A stretch of DNA of 40,143 nt from Acidobacteriota bacterium (GTDB taxonomy: Bacteria > Acidobacteriota > Terriglobia > Acidiferrales > UBA7541), in contig DAHUXN010000091.1 in the NCBI GenBank assembly GCA_027307115.1, positions 1 to 40,143 on the forward strand. The letters are read 5' to 3'. The position numbers and the translations under genes are program-made. The first letter of the stretch is position 1. Each line of letters begins with the position of its first letter. Under the pieces are notes generated by a model. That model did not search any database. It was not told the DNA's origin and saw only the letters and a list, made by a program, of their open reading frames with translations. Shown here one piece after another: positions 1 through 7,898 of this stretch.

Positions 1-1
1 C

Positions 2-238
2 GAAATTCCGCCGATGGCCAAAGTCGTTGACCCGTACAAAGTCGACAAGAAGGCGCTGCTCGAAGCGAATCGCAAGGAGCTTCACGGGGATGTGGAGCGA
101 TTGTTTACTTTGGCGCAGGGTCTGAAAGACCAGGAGCAAGGGAGCAACTCTTCGCAAACTCTTTCGGTCGATTTCCTGAAAAACGCAAAGGAAATTGAAA
201 AGCTGTCGAAGAAAATCCAGAAACTGGCCCGCGACTGA
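2..238 (+). CDS. C-terminal part of an unrecognised protein (5' end outside the window)
   Basis: The reading frame is open from the first bases of the window (Glu-Ile-Pro-Pro precede the Met at position 14) and ends in TGA at 236-238. No Shine-Dalgarno sequence is visible before the ATG at 14, so this is more likely the tail of a longer protein than a 74-residue gene. The visible part is charged and helical, with Lys/Glu-rich stretches and the tail KLSKKIQKLARD, compatible with a short coiled coil. I do not recognise a family. It converges on the beta-barrel gene that follows on the other strand. Confidence 0.55.
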   Translation, partial: EIPPMAKVVDPYKVDKKALLEANRKELHGDVERLFTLAQGLKDQEQGSNSSQTLSVDFLKNAKEIEKLSKKIQKLARD

Positions 239-268
239 CGACGAAGCTGGAAGAGCGGCGCGGGGAAT

Positions 269-294
269 TTCAGCCACGCTGTTTCTTGGCTGAA
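269..294. terminator. Inverted repeat between convergent genes
   Basis: TTCAGCCA and TGGCTGAA are perfect 8-bp arms around a 10-nt loop, in the 57-bp gap between the convergent genes ending at 238 and 296. It may act as a bidirectional terminator, although there is no long T tract on either side. Confidence 0.4.
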
Positions 295-295
295 C

Positions 296-1057
296 TTAAA
301 ACCGGAAGACGATGGCTTCGGAGATTTGGAAGTTGTGTTGGTGGTACTGCGAGCCGAGCGTCGCGCCCGGGTAGCTGACGATGGTGTCGCCAACATCGAG
401 GCGGAGCGCAAGGTGTTTGGTGGGGCGATATTCGATGGCTTCGCCGTAATTGAACGCAAAATCCGTGGCGCGCGTGAAGCCCAGCATGGCCATAGGCGAA
501 GTGGAAGAAGCCTGATAATTCAAAACGGCCGAAAATCGCGGTGCGGGCGTTGGCGCAAGTGATGAGATGGCTGCGGAATCCGCGCTGGGCGCAGGCGTCC
601 CGCTGGCGGCCATCGGGCCGAGTACGCGGCCAAAATTCACGAAGCCTGGGCGAATCACGCTGTAAAGTCCCCAACGACGCGTTGTTGGGCCGAAACGCAG
701 GCCAAAAAGTCCTTCCGTGACATTGCCGCCCGTGAGATTTGTTGGGGCGCTGCCATTGTCGCCGAAGAAATCCATTTCCGTGTCGATGCCAATCCAGGGA
801 GAAAAATTGTAGGTGACGTTCGCGCCCAGGCCGGAATTGCTGGTCTCGCACGTGGAACCACCAGTACATTGCGACGGGAGGGTGAGGAAGGCGTAGTGGC
901 CGCCGAGTTCCCATTTTGAGTCGTCTGCGAAATTCTGCGCGCGAGCGGGCGAAGTGCAGGCGACCACAAGAGCGAAAATCGCCGCCAGGGGCAACGCGAG
1001 TCGCGCGGTAGACGAGAGCGAAACGCGCTTTGTAGGGGCCGGGAACAGAAGTCGCAT
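296..1057 (-). CDS. Secreted outer-membrane beta-barrel protein, function unknown
   Basis: This 253-residue protein starts at the ATG at 1057, which has GGAG seven bases upstream; longer in-frame extensions lack this and would place the signal peptide internally. Residues 1 to about 41 form a signal peptide (Arg/Lys-rich start, hydrophobic core, ending SPARAQ). The mature part has alternating polar/aromatic strands (WELGGHYAFL, LGANVTYNFSPWIGIDTEMDFFG, LALRLDVGDTIVSY) and ends EAIVFRF, with a C-terminal Phe typical of Bam-inserted outer-membrane barrels. This pattern matches the OmpA-like/OprF-type beta-barrel superfamily. It diverges from the Sel1-repeat gene, sharing a 158-bp promoter region. 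No transported substrate can be inferred. Confidence 0.75.
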   Translation of the reverse strand: MRLLFPAPTKRVSLSSTARLALPLAAIFALVVACTSPARAQNFADDSKWELGGHYAFLTLPSQCTGGSTCETSNSGLGANVTYNFSPWIGIDTEMDFFGDNGSAPTNLTGGNVTEGLFGLRFGPTTRRWGLYSVIRPGFVNFGRVLGPMAASGTPAPSADSAAISSLAPTPAPRFSAVLNYQASSTSPMAMLGFTRATDFAFNYGEAIEYRPTKHLALRLDVGDTIVSYPGATLGSQYHQHNFQISEAIVFRF

Positions 1058-1215
1058 GAGCAATCTCCGAAGACGTGGTCCGGGCGCCACAGGCGCGGCC
1101 ATTATCGCGCCGCAGCAAGCCCCGCGCAAGGGCAATTCGTACGGTCGATGACCGCGGTATGTTCCTGATGTTTGCCTCTTGCGCGTGTACTTTGCGCAGT
1201 TTATCCTCACCGGAA

Positions 1216-2322
1216 ATGCCAGTCATACTTTTTGCTTTACTTGCTACTCTCCTGCAGGCATCGGCGAAGCCTTCCGCGCGCGTCGCGAACGCTCAAGTGC
1301 AGCAGAGCCAAACCCAACTCACCGCTCAAGACCTTGAGGAGTTGCGAGCTGAGGCTGAAGCGGGCGTGGCAACCGCGCAGTTGAAATTGGCGCTCGCCTA
1401 TGCAACTGGCGACGGAATTCCGATGGATGCACACGCGGCGTTCCAATGGTGCGAAAAGGCGGCCGAGCAGGGCAATGCGGATGCAGAAGCCGAACTCGGA
1501 GTGATGTATCGAACGGCCTTGGGTGTTGATGAGGATAAGCATATGGCCGTGCTGTGGTACTTGCAGGCTTCGAAGCTAGGCAATGCAAATGCAATGTTTA
1601 ACCTGGGTGGAGCCTACTACAACGGCGACGGCGTTTTTATTGATGACAGCCTCTCTTACGCCTGGTTTGTGCTCGCGAAAGAGGCGGGCAGTCGGCAGGC
1701 TGCGGAAGCCGTTGCCAGAGACGAATCGGATCTAACTCCGGCGCAAATAACTGGAGGCTACAACGACATCGCCAATCTGTGTGAAAAAGGCGAGGAGGTC
1801 CCAAAGAATGAATCGGAGGCAGCGTCGTGGCGGGAAAGGGCGGCGAAGCTCGGAGATACTAATGCGCAAATCGCTTTCGCAAACATGCTGCTCGATGGGC
1901 GCGGTGTGGCGAAGGATTTCGCAAAAGCGCAATATTGGTGTCAGAAAGCAGCGAATTTCGGCGACCGTCGTGGCGTATACTGCATGGGCCACATCTACCA
2001 GGAAGGATTAGGGGTGAGCGCCGATGCAAAGAAAGCGAGAAAATGGTATTCGCTGGCAGAGATGAAAGGGGACATCCCAGCAATGAGGGCGCTGGCGGCG
2101 ATGGACGTCTCCGGCGAAGGAGCGAAGCGCAATCTAGTCGCGGCGGCTTTGCTTTATTCGCGGCTCGCAGCCGTAAATGACAAAGACGCGATCGAGCAAG
2201 CAGCGGCCCTCAAGAAAATAATGAGTGCGAACGACTGGGGAGAAGTTTTGCGCATCTTGCCGCAATACAAGATTGATCCTGCCAAATTTAGCCTGGCCGT
2301 GCAGCGGGTAACGAGTCCCTGA
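1216..2322 (+). CDS. Secreted Sel1-repeat (TPR-like) protein
   Basis: From the ATG at 1216 the protein has 368 residues and opens with a signal peptide (MPVILFALLATLLQASA). An ATG at 1159 in the same frame is an alternative start. The rest is built of Sel1-like repeats of about 36 residues with the A-x-x-x-L-G-x-x-Y-x-x-G-x-G-V pattern: LALAYATGDGIP, LGVMYRTALGVD, LGGAYYNGDGVF, FANMLLDGRGVA and MGHIYQEGLGVS are visible. Sel1 repeats form alpha-solenoid scaffolds for protein-protein contacts; in bacteria they are often periplasmic or envelope proteins. A less regular stretch around residues 160-200 separates two repeat blocks. The partner is unknown. Confidence 0.8.
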   Translation: MPVILFALLATLLQASAKPSARVANAQVQQSQTQLTAQDLEELRAEAEAGVATAQLKLALAYATGDGIPMDAHAAFQWCEKAAEQGNADAEAELGVMYRTALGVDEDKHMAVLWYLQASKLGNANAMFNLGGAYYNGDGVFIDDSLSYAWFVLAKEAGSRQAAEAVARDESDLTPAQITGGYNDIANLCEKGEEVPKNESEAASWRERAAKLGDTNAQIAFANMLLDGRGVAKDFAKAQYWCQKAANFGDRRGVYCMGHIYQEGLGVSADAKKARKWYSLAEMKGDIPAMRALAAMDVSGEGAKRNLVAAALLYSRLAAVNDKDAIEQAAALKKIMSANDWGEVLRILPQYKIDPAKFSLAVQRVTSP

Positions 2323-2442
2323 AAGCCGAAACTTCCGTTCCCTCGCGACACCGAGGTTTTCCCTTCTCTTGTGCAAATCAAGTTAGAATGGCCGTAGCGG
2401 CGGCGTGAGGTGCGCTATCGTTTTGCGTGAAGGGCAGGGAAG

Positions 2443-3597
2443 ATGGAGTTAGCAGCGACAATATGCGGACTGCTCGTGGTCGGGGTGATTTTGTGGGATG
2501 TGTTCGAGACGATCATTCTGCCGCGACGCGTGACGCGGCGATTCCGCATCGTGCGTTTGTTCTACCGGTACACTTGGATTCCGTGGAGCCGCGTGGCGCG
2601 AGTGATTCGCCAGGGCGGTCGTCGCGAAGCGTTCTTGAGTTACTTCGGGCCGCTGTCGCTGCTGGCGTTGTTTGTTGTGTGGGCCGTGGGGCTGATTTTC
2701 GCGTTCGCGCTTTTGCATTTTGGCGATGGCTCGGCAATCAGCCTCGGAGCGAATGAGAGTCGCGGGTTCCTCGCCGATTTTTATCTGAGCGGCACCACAT
2801 TTTTTACGCTGGGCCTGGGCGACGTGACGCCGCAGACAGAACTGGCGCGCGTGATCACGGTGATGGAAGCGGGAATCGGTTTCGGTTTTCTTGCCGTGGT
2901 GATCAGCTATTTGCCTGTGCTGTACGGCGCGTTTTCGCGGCGCGAAGTGAATATCTCGCTGCTCGACGCGCGCGCGGGCTCCCCGCCGACCGCCGCCGAA
3001 TTGCTGCGACGCCACACCCAGCCGCAGAGCGTCGCCGCGCTCGAACAATATTTTCACGACTGGGAAACGTGGGCGGCGGAGTTGATGGAAAGCCACCTGT
3101 CGTATCCCGTGCTTTGCTATTTTCGCTCGCAGCACAACAATCAATCGTGGCTGGCAGCGCTGACGACAATCCTCGATGCGTCGGCGCTGCTGATTGCGTA
3201 CGGCCAAGGCGCGCTGCGCTGGCAGGCGAAGCTTACGTTCGCAATTTCGCGCCACGCGGTGGTGGATCTGGCGCAAGTGTTGAATTGCCCGCCGAAGCGC
3301 ACGGACGGCGCGCGCCTCCCTCCTGGCGAATTGCAAAAATTGCACGAGGTACTGATTGCCGCGAAACTGTCGGACTGCTGCTCCGAGGATCGCGACGAGT
3401 CCGAGCGGAGGCTGGGCGATTTGCGGCGCATGTACGAGCCGTATATCGCGGCGCTCTCAGAGCGTTTGCTGATGCCAGTGGGTGCGTGGGTGCCCGCGAA
3501 ACAGATCGTTGATAACTGGCGCACCAGCGCGTGGGCGCGCATCTCCACGGATATTGAAACACCATTCGCCGAGGCGGAAGAGAAAGAGCATTTTTAG
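2443..3597 (+). CDS. Two-TM potassium-channel-type membrane protein
   Basis: This 384-residue membrane protein has hydrophobic segments near residues 1-25, 68-92 and 140-162. Before the last one lies a pore loop, LSGTTFFTLGLGDVTPQ (residues 116-131), in which TLGLGD (122-127) sits where K+ channels carry TVGYGD. This supports the Ion_trans_2 (pore-domain) family. The Tyr of the filter is Leu here, as in some prokaryotic and Kir-related filters, so selectivity should not be assumed. The C-terminal ~210 residues are cytosolic and rich in Arg/Glu/Leu helices, with no recognised RCK/TrkA domain. The ATG follows AGGGAAGATGG without an obvious perfect SD. The gene stands alone between the Sel1 gene and the PPOX gene. 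Confidence 0.8.
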   Translation: MELAATICGLLVVGVILWDVFETIILPRRVTRRFRIVRLFYRYTWIPWSRVARVIRQGGRREAFLSYFGPLSLLALFVVWAVGLIFAFALLHFGDGSAISLGANESRGFLADFYLSGTTFFTLGLGDVTPQTELARVITVMEAGIGFGFLAVVISYLPVLYGAFSRREVNISLLDARAGSPPTAAELLRRHTQPQSVAALEQYFHDWETWAAELMESHLSYPVLCYFRSQHNNQSWLAALTTILDASALLIAYGQGALRWQAKLTFAISRHAVVDLAQVLNCPPKRTDGARLPPGELQKLHEVLIAAKLSDCCSEDRDESERRLGDLRRMYEPYIAALSERLLMPVGAWVPAKQIVDNWRTSAWARISTDIETPFAEAEEKEHF

Positions 3598-3683
3598 TCT
3601 TGCGCAGCATGTGGCGTTCAGGGAAACGCCGGAGCGCTCGATGTCAGTCAATAACGGAGCCGGGAAGGGGACGAGTAACGAAC

Positions 3684-4214
3684 ATGCCAGCCAGGAAAAA
3701 GACCAGTGATCGCAACGATCCCAGAGCCACGCGCCCCCACATGCCCGGCTACGGAATCTCGACTGGAAAGAAGGGCATGCTGCCGTGGAAGTGGGCCGAA
3801 GATCGGTTGCGGAGAAGCCGCCAGTATTGGATGGTGACTGTGCGCGGCGATGGCCGTCCGCACGCAATGCCCGTCTGGGGCGTCTGGCGCGAGGGCGCGT
3901 TTTACTTCAGCACCGGCGGCCAGACCCGCAAGGCGCGGAATCTTGCCGCGAACCCGAATTGCACCGTGTGCAATGAAGATACGCAACAGGCCGTGATTGT
4001 AGAAGGCGCCGCCAGCGTTTGGAACGACGCAGCGCGCTTCGAGGATTTCGCGCGCGACTATCAGAAAAAGTACAAGTTGGACATTCGCGGTATGAAAGAG
4101 CCGCTCTATTGCGTTACACCTCGCGTTGTCTTCGGATTGTATGAGAAGAAATTCCCGACAACAGCTACGCGATGGCTGTTTGATGCCAACGGAAAGGGAC
4201 ACCCAGTTGACTGA
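3684..4214 (+). CDS. Pyridoxamine 5'-phosphate oxidase-like flavin-binding protein
   Basis: The ATG at 3684 (MPARKKTSDRND) gives 176 residues. The segment from about residue 45, QYWMVTVRGDGRPHAMPVWGVWREGAFYFSTGG, is characteristic of the PPOX/split-barrel FMN- or F420-binding family: a beta strand, then R/P-H-x-x-P-V-W, then a second strand ending in S-T. TRKARNLAANPNCTV follows, the usual helix contacting the flavin phosphate. Such proteins are flavin-dependent oxidoreductases of mostly unknown substrate; F420 use is common in some phyla but cannot be decided here. It is a single gene. The start is preceded by a G-rich tract about 13 bases upstream, so initiation may be weak. Confidence 0.8.
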   Translation: MPARKKTSDRNDPRATRPHMPGYGISTGKKGMLPWKWAEDRLRRSRQYWMVTVRGDGRPHAMPVWGVWREGAFYFSTGGQTRKARNLAANPNCTVCNEDTQQAVIVEGAASVWNDAARFEDFARDYQKKYKLDIRGMKEPLYCVTPRVVFGLYEKKFPTTATRWLFDANGKGHPVD

Positions 4215-4427
4215 CGGTGGCGTGAATGTTCGCCGTGCGTTGTTTCTGATGGTGGTTGGGCTCTCGGCATTCGGCTTGTCGTGATGGGACTTATGTATCC
4301 GGCGCGATTACTGATCTACGGACGCGGGTCGCGGTTGTTGACGCAGCGGCGGCGAAGGCGTAGTATTCGCGCAAGTCTGGAATCCCGCCCTTCCAGCCCG
4401 ATCGGCTGATTGCCGAAAGAAACCCGC

Positions 4428-4625
4428 GTGAGAAAGTCCCTGCATTGCAGCGAAGTGGTTCGCGGATGCGATTTTGTGGCGCGCGGGATCAACGTCAACG
4501 AAGTGATCATCCGCGCGATGCGACATGCATGGACGAAGCATCATTTGCGCGAACTGACGCCGGAACTGTTGCGCAGGCTTCTCGGCGCGATCCGCGACGA
4601 CGAAGTGGCCGCGGCGGAAGGCTAA
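4428..4625 (+). CDS. DUF1059 small protein (first of a tandem pair)
   Basis: This short protein (about 65 residues) is read from the GTG at 4428 (VRKSLHCSEVVRGCDFVARG). A TTG at 4410 would add six residues but has no better ribosome site. The pattern L-x-C-x-x-V-x-x-G-C near the N terminus, then E-V-x-x-x-A-x-x-H, then LTPEL and a helical end (AIRDDE), fits the DUF1059 family of small proteins of unknown function. It is clearly related to the gene starting at 4749. Relative to that copy it has a Trp/Lys-rich middle (MRHAWTKHHL). Confidence 0.7.
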   Translation: MRKSLHCSEVVRGCDFVARGINVNEVIIRAMRHAWTKHHLRELTPELLRRLLGAIRDDEVAAAEG

Positions 4626-4658
4626 GAGCCGCGAAATGGGTCGCTAAGAGCGGCGCAG

Positions 4659-4687
4659 TTTGCGCTTTTCAGCGGGTGAGGTAGAAT
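4659..4687 (+). promoter_or_regulatory. Candidate promoter of the second DUF1059 gene
   Basis: TTTGCG at 4659-4664 and TAGAAT at 4682-4687 are spaced by 17 bp, about 60 bp before the ATG at 4749. This would let the second DUF1059 copy be expressed independently of the first. It is a weak -35 match and has not been tested. Confidence 0.35.
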
Positions 4688-4748
4688 CGCAAGCAGCGCC
4701 GATCTTCAGCTGACACCAAATGCGGCCGCAGGCCGGAAGGAGTTCCCC

Positions 4749-4943
4749 ATGGCCAAGTCACTCCGTTGCAATGACGTGATTCCCGGATGTACCTACGTTG
4801 TTCGCGCCGCCACGGAAGAAGAAGTCATGCGGCAAGCCGCGCAACACGCGCGCATCGAGCACAACATACGGCGGATCACGCCGGAAATTACCGCGATGGT
4901 CCGCGCCGCGATTCGCGACGAAAAAAGCGCCAGCGCGGCGTGA
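4749..4943 (+). CDS. DUF1059 small protein (second copy)
   Basis: This 64-residue protein has a strong ribosome-binding site (GGAAGGAG, six to seven bases before the ATG). It begins MAKSLRCNDVIPGCTYVVRA and continues EEEVMRQAAQHARIEHNI and ITPEITAMVRAAIRDE, matching the DUF1059 pattern: two Cys, a charged helix with a conserved His, and an [IL]TPE motif. It shares the L-x-C-x-x-V-x-x-G-C and R-x-[IL]TPE landmarks with the upstream gene, so the two look like an old tandem duplication. The function of the family is unknown. Confidence 0.8.
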   Translation: MAKSLRCNDVIPGCTYVVRAATEEEVMRQAAQHARIEHNIRRITPEITAMVRAAIRDEKSASAA

Positions 4944-4956
4944 ACACCGGCTTCCG

Positions 4957-5026
4957 TGGCTCATTTCCCGCCTGCGCTGACGCAGGAAGGACTTGCGCTG
5001 TGTTGGCACGAACTGACCTGAGGTTT
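4957..5026 (+). repeat. Divergent copy of the 53-nt hairpin element
   Basis: The start TGGCTCATTTCCCG resembles the element start TAGCTCACGTCCCG, and the end ACTGACCTGAGGTTTC resembles ACTGACGTGAGGTTTT. The inner part has its own hairpin, CCTGCG-ctga-CGCAGG. The outer stem has two mismatches and the copy is longer (70 nt). It lies 34 bp beyond the stop codon of the zinc-ribbon gene at 5061, the same relative position as the good copy at 18077. Confidence 0.5.
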
Positions 5027-5060
5027 CGCTGACGTGGAAGCTGCGGCGGGAACTTGTGTG

Positions 5061-5408
5061 TCAGCGCGAAGTTAGACGCGAGAAAACGCGGCTGACGGTT
5101 TGCGCGACGGCTTGGCCAAAAAGGAAGCGCGTGAGTGACGCGCCGGCGGCCAGCGGCAGCATCAGGATTTGCATGAACGCGCCGGCTTCCGCCTTCAGTT
5201 TGTCAATTTCGACCTGCTGCGTTTCGCGCGATTTCAGCGTGAGATAGCTGGCCCAGAAAAGGTCGAAATTCGCGCCGCAACTCTCGCACGTGCCGCCGTG
5301 CGTTTGCGTGTGCGCGCAATTCGGGCATTTGAAAAGCAGCGTGGCATGGCAGTTCGTGCAGAACTGCACGCCTTCCGCGTTGGCCGTGCCGCATTTCGGG
5401 CAAGTCAT
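5061..5408 (-). CDS. Double zinc-ribbon protein with a C-terminal hydrophobic segment
   Basis: This 115-residue protein begins MTCPKCGTANAEGVQFCTNC, a zinc ribbon with two CxxC knuckles, followed by FKCPNCAHTQTHGGTCESCG, a second ribbon. The third part is a helix (KSRETQQVEIDKLKAEAGAF) and a hydrophobic tail (MQILMLPLAAGASLTRFLFG), which may associate with the membrane. It is a paralogue of the gene at 18171-18476: the order, the HATLLFKCP and HGGTC words and the tail are shared. The role is unknown; zinc ribbons of this type usually mediate nucleic-acid or protein contacts. Hairpin repeats lie on both sides of it (4957-5026 and 5547-5765). Confidence 0.75.
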   Translation of the reverse strand: MTCPKCGTANAEGVQFCTNCHATLLFKCPNCAHTQTHGGTCESCGANFDLFWASYLTLKSRETQQVEIDKLKAEAGAFMQILMLPLAAGASLTRFLFGQAVAQTVSRVFSRLTSR

Positions 5409-5546
5409 TCCTGAATTTTACTTGGGATTCGCGTAGGAAGCCGCGTCCGCGCAAGCGCGCGCCGCGCATCCGGCAACAGAACTTTCGTACTACGGCCGAC
5501 GGCGCGCCAATCAGGGCCGCCGTGAAATCAAGTCAATCGTGAAACC

Positions 5547-5599
5547 TGTAGCTCAGGTCCCGTTCGCGCCGCCGTTGCGCGAACTGACGTGAGGCCTTT
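5547..5599 (+). repeat. 53-nt hairpin element, copy 2
   Basis: The order is TGTAG, outer arm CTCAGGTC, CC, inner arm GTTCGCGC (5562-5569), 7-nt loop, GCGCGAAC (5577-5584), single T, then outer arm GACGTGAG (5586-5593) and a pyrimidine tail. The inner arms pair perfectly but differ in sequence from those of copies 1 and 3. There is one mismatch in the outer stem. It lies in the 440-bp non-coding stretch 5409-5848, which otherwise holds only copy 3 and a half copy. Confidence 0.8.
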
Positions 5600-5652
5600 G
5601 TCGAGCCGCCGCGCGGGATGGGAGCGCCACATTGGTTGAGGCTGTTTTTGCC

Positions 5653-5671
5653 GCAACTGAGGTGAGGCCTC
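5653..5671 (+). repeat. 3' half of the hairpin element
   Basis: GCAACTGAGGTGAGGCCT matches the 3' end of the element at 18077 (GCAACTGACGTGAGGTTT) with few changes. The 5' half is not recognisable upstream, so this is probably a decayed copy. Confidence 0.5.
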
Positions 5672-5714
5672 TACGCGCCGCGTCCTGAATGGCATAGCTA
5701 TGGAATGAAATGAG

Positions 5715-5765
5715 GAAAACCTCACGTCAGCCCGTCAAACCGCGCCGGGCGGGACGCGAGCTACA
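5715..5765 (-). repeat. Hairpin element, copy 3 (inverted orientation)
   Basis: Read on the minus strand: TGTAG, outer arm CTCGCGTC, CC, inner arm GCCCG, 11-nt loop, CGGGC, single T, outer arm GACGTGAG, then GTTTTC. The outer stem pairs throughout, with one G-T wobble. The inner stem is again different in sequence and again perfectly paired. The CC/T asymmetric internal loop is the same as in copies 1 and 2. Confidence 0.8.
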
Positions 5766-5848
5766 AACCAAACCGTTCTGTGAAATCCAAAGGCGCGGTG
5801 ATACGACGCTGCGCATTGTGAAAATGATGCGGGTCACAACGTGCTGTG

Positions 5849-6193
5849 TCAGGTCCTGCGTGCGGAGAAAAGAATTTCACCGAAACTGGCGATGAGCAGA
5901 ATTGGCACTTGCGGGTTACTGAGCAGTGTAGAGCGTACGTTCCATGCAGCGCCAGCCGCAACGACGAACATCAAGGAATTGGCGGCGATGCAGGCTCCCC
6001 GCAGCAAGGGCAAGTTGCCTCCCTGCCGGATACGAACAAAATTCAGCAGCCCGGTGACAATCAGCGCCGCACCTGTCCCGAAAGACCACACGGCGGGGAG
6101 GGTGAGCTGGTGGTAGATGAAAGGCGTGAGAGCACAATGGATAATCCCGAGCAGAAACAAGATCCAGGCAAATACCTGATCCAAACGTTTCAT
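5849..6193 (-). CDS. Small four-TM membrane protein, unknown function
   Basis: This 114-residue protein has four hydrophobic segments: FAWILFLLGIIHCAL, AVWSFGTGAALIVTGLLNFV, ACIAANSLMFVVAAGAAW and VPILLIASFGEILF. It begins MKRLDQ, and the start codon is about 100 bp from the divergent permease start. I do not recognise a named family. It shares a promoter region with the APC permease that contains two adjacent perfect palindromes, so both genes may answer to the same regulators. Confidence 0.6.
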   Translation of the reverse strand: MKRLDQVFAWILFLLGIIHCALTPFIYHQLTLPAVWSFGTGAALIVTGLLNFVRIRQGGNLPLLRGACIAANSLMFVVAAGAAWNVRSTLLSNPQVPILLIASFGEILFSARRT

Positions 6194-6231
6194 GCCGCGG
6201 AGAATAGCACAGCAAACAGACGGATTCCCGT

Positions 6232-6261
6232 TGCGATTTGAAATCGCAGTGTTATAACACT
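6232..6261. promoter_or_regulatory. Two adjacent palindromic operators between divergent genes
   Basis: TGCGATTTGAAATCGCA (6232-6248) is a perfect 8+1+8 palindrome. AGTGTTATAACACT (6248-6261) is a perfect 14-bp palindrome sharing one base with it. They lie between the divergent starts at 6193 and 6292. The two half-site sequences differ, suggesting two different dimeric regulators, or one regulator and a promoter element, since TATAAC within the second resembles a -10 box. Confidence 0.6.
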
Positions 6262-6291
6262 GACCAAACTGGAGGACGCGCGACGCAGAGA

Positions 6292-7677
6292 ATGTCCGAC
6301 TCTTTGCCGGAACGTTTTTCGCAGCTCCATCCTTTGCCGAAAAAATCCCGCGTCTTCGCGCGTGGCAAACTCACGCTGCTTCCGCTGGTCGCCGCGACCT
6401 ATTTCATGGTCTCCGGCGGGCCGTACGGCCTCGAAGACGTGGTTCGCATGGCGGGGTACGGCGGCGCGCTCGCCATTCTGCTGCTCACGCCGCTGCTTTG
6501 GAGCGCGCCCGCGGCGCTGATGGTCAGTGAACTTTCCACCGCGATTCCCGAAGAAGGCGGCTTTTACATTTGGGTGCAGCGCGGGATGGGCCGCTTCTGG
6601 GGATTTCAGGAAGTGTGGCTCACTCTTGCGGGCAGCATTTTCGAAATGGCGCTGTATCCCACGCTGTTCGTCGATTACGTGGGCCATTTCGCGCCGGCAA
6701 TCACGGCGGGGCATCGCGGCGTCGCGATCGAGCTGGCGCTGATTGTGGTTTGCACGCTGTGGAACATTTGCGGGGCGCGCGCCGTCGGCGAAGGCTCCGT
6801 GTGGATGTCCGCGCTGCTGCTCGGCCCATTTGTAATTTTGACGGCGCTCGCGATGGCGCACTGGAGCGCGCCCGTTGCAGCGGCGCACGTGGGAGCGCGT
6901 GGCGCGTCAACGCACTTCGACATCCTCGGTGGAATCTTAATCGCCATGTGGAATTACATGGGCTGGGACAACACTTCGACGATTGCGGAAGAAGTGGATC
7001 GCCCTTCGTGGACCTTCCCGCGCACCATGCTCTTCGGCGTGCTGCTGGTGGTCGTCAGTTACATTATTCCGATTGGCACCGTCGCGCGCACGGGCATCAG
7101 CCCGGCAGGATGGTCAACGGGAGGCTGGGTGGACGTGGGCCGCTTGCTCGGCGGCGAATGGCTTTCGATTGCCATTGCGCTCGGCGGAGCAATCGGCGCC
7201 ATCGGCACGTTCAACGCACTGATGCTCTCGTTTTCGCGCTTGCCTCTGGTGATGGCGCAGGATGGCTACTTGCCGCGCATTTTCGCGCGCACTTCGTCGA
7301 AGACGGGCATGCCGTGGGTGGCGATCACCGCGTGCGCGTTGTGCTGGGCCGCGGCTTTGTTTTTGAATTTCGAGCATCTGGTCATTATGGACGTGCTACT
7401 GACAGGCCTGAGCATTCTGCTGGAATTCGGCGCACTGGTGGGTTTGCGCATTCGCGAGCCGAATCTCGCGCGGCCGTATCGCGTCCCCGGAGGAATCGCG
7501 GGCGCGGTGCTGCTAGGGATTCCTCCGCTCGGATTGATGATCGCCGCCGTGGTGCGCAATCGCACGGAAACGATTGGCTCGACCAGCTCGCTCGCGGTAG
7601 GTGTGGTGCTTATTGCTCTCGGCCCCGTTCTCTATTTTGTGAGCCGTCCGCGCGGAACTTTTGTAGGACGTAAATGA
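6292..7677 (+). CDS. APC-family amino acid/polyamine permease
   Basis: The ATG at 6292 (MSDSLPERFSQLHP) gives 461 residues and about 12 hydrophobic segments. The N-terminal TM1 region, LPLVAATYFMVSGGPYGLEDVVR, carries the unwound-helix G-G-P-[YF]-G motif of APC-superfamily transporters. ALMVSELSTAIPEEGGFYIWVQRGMG is the classic TM2/TM3 region with E-x-G-G-x-x-x-W. The protein would act as a secondary amino acid or polyamine carrier in the inner membrane; the substrate cannot be read from the sequence. An in-frame TTG at 6238 lies upstream, but the palindromic operator region argues for 6292. It is divergent from the 4-TM gene and there is no catabolic gene beside it. Confidence 0.85.
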   Translation: MSDSLPERFSQLHPLPKKSRVFARGKLTLLPLVAATYFMVSGGPYGLEDVVRMAGYGGALAILLLTPLLWSAPAALMVSELSTAIPEEGGFYIWVQRGMGRFWGFQEVWLTLAGSIFEMALYPTLFVDYVGHFAPAITAGHRGVAIELALIVVCTLWNICGARAVGEGSVWMSALLLGPFVILTALAMAHWSAPVAAAHVGARGASTHFDILGGILIAMWNYMGWDNTSTIAEEVDRPSWTFPRTMLFGVLLVVVSYIIPIGTVARTGISPAGWSTGGWVDVGRLLGGEWLSIAIALGGAIGAIGTFNALMLSFSRLPLVMAQDGYLPRIFARTSSKTGMPWVAITACALCWAAALFLNFEHLVIMDVLLTGLSILLEFGALVGLRIREPNLARPYRVPGGIAGAVLLGIPPLGLMIAAVVRNRTETIGSTSSLAVGVVLIALGPVLYFVSRPRGTFVGRK

Positions 7678-7898
7678 TCAAAGTCAGCGTACTGTCTCCA
7701 AATCAAGAAGCTGCAAATTTGACATAGCGTACTACTGCAGGGAGCACGATTGACACGGCAGAACAGCCGGCGTAGGCTCTCGGGCAAAGGGGAAGCTCAA
7801 ACATCCGTTCAAGGAACAGGTGGTTTTTCCGACGGATCATGCAACGGGATTTCCGGCCCGCTAGGCTCCGTAACGACGTTATCTCAAGAGGAGGCGTC

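Noticed and set aside
2449-3345. Long minus-strand open frame opposite the channel gene
   Set aside because: Arg/Gln/His-rich translation without domain pattern, fully opposite a recognised membrane protein; a high-GC shadow frame.
6570-7673. Second long plus-strand frame inside the APC permease
   Set aside because: Composition is Arg/Ala/His-rich and lacks hydrophobic periodicity, whereas the permease frame has clear membrane segments and APC motifs.
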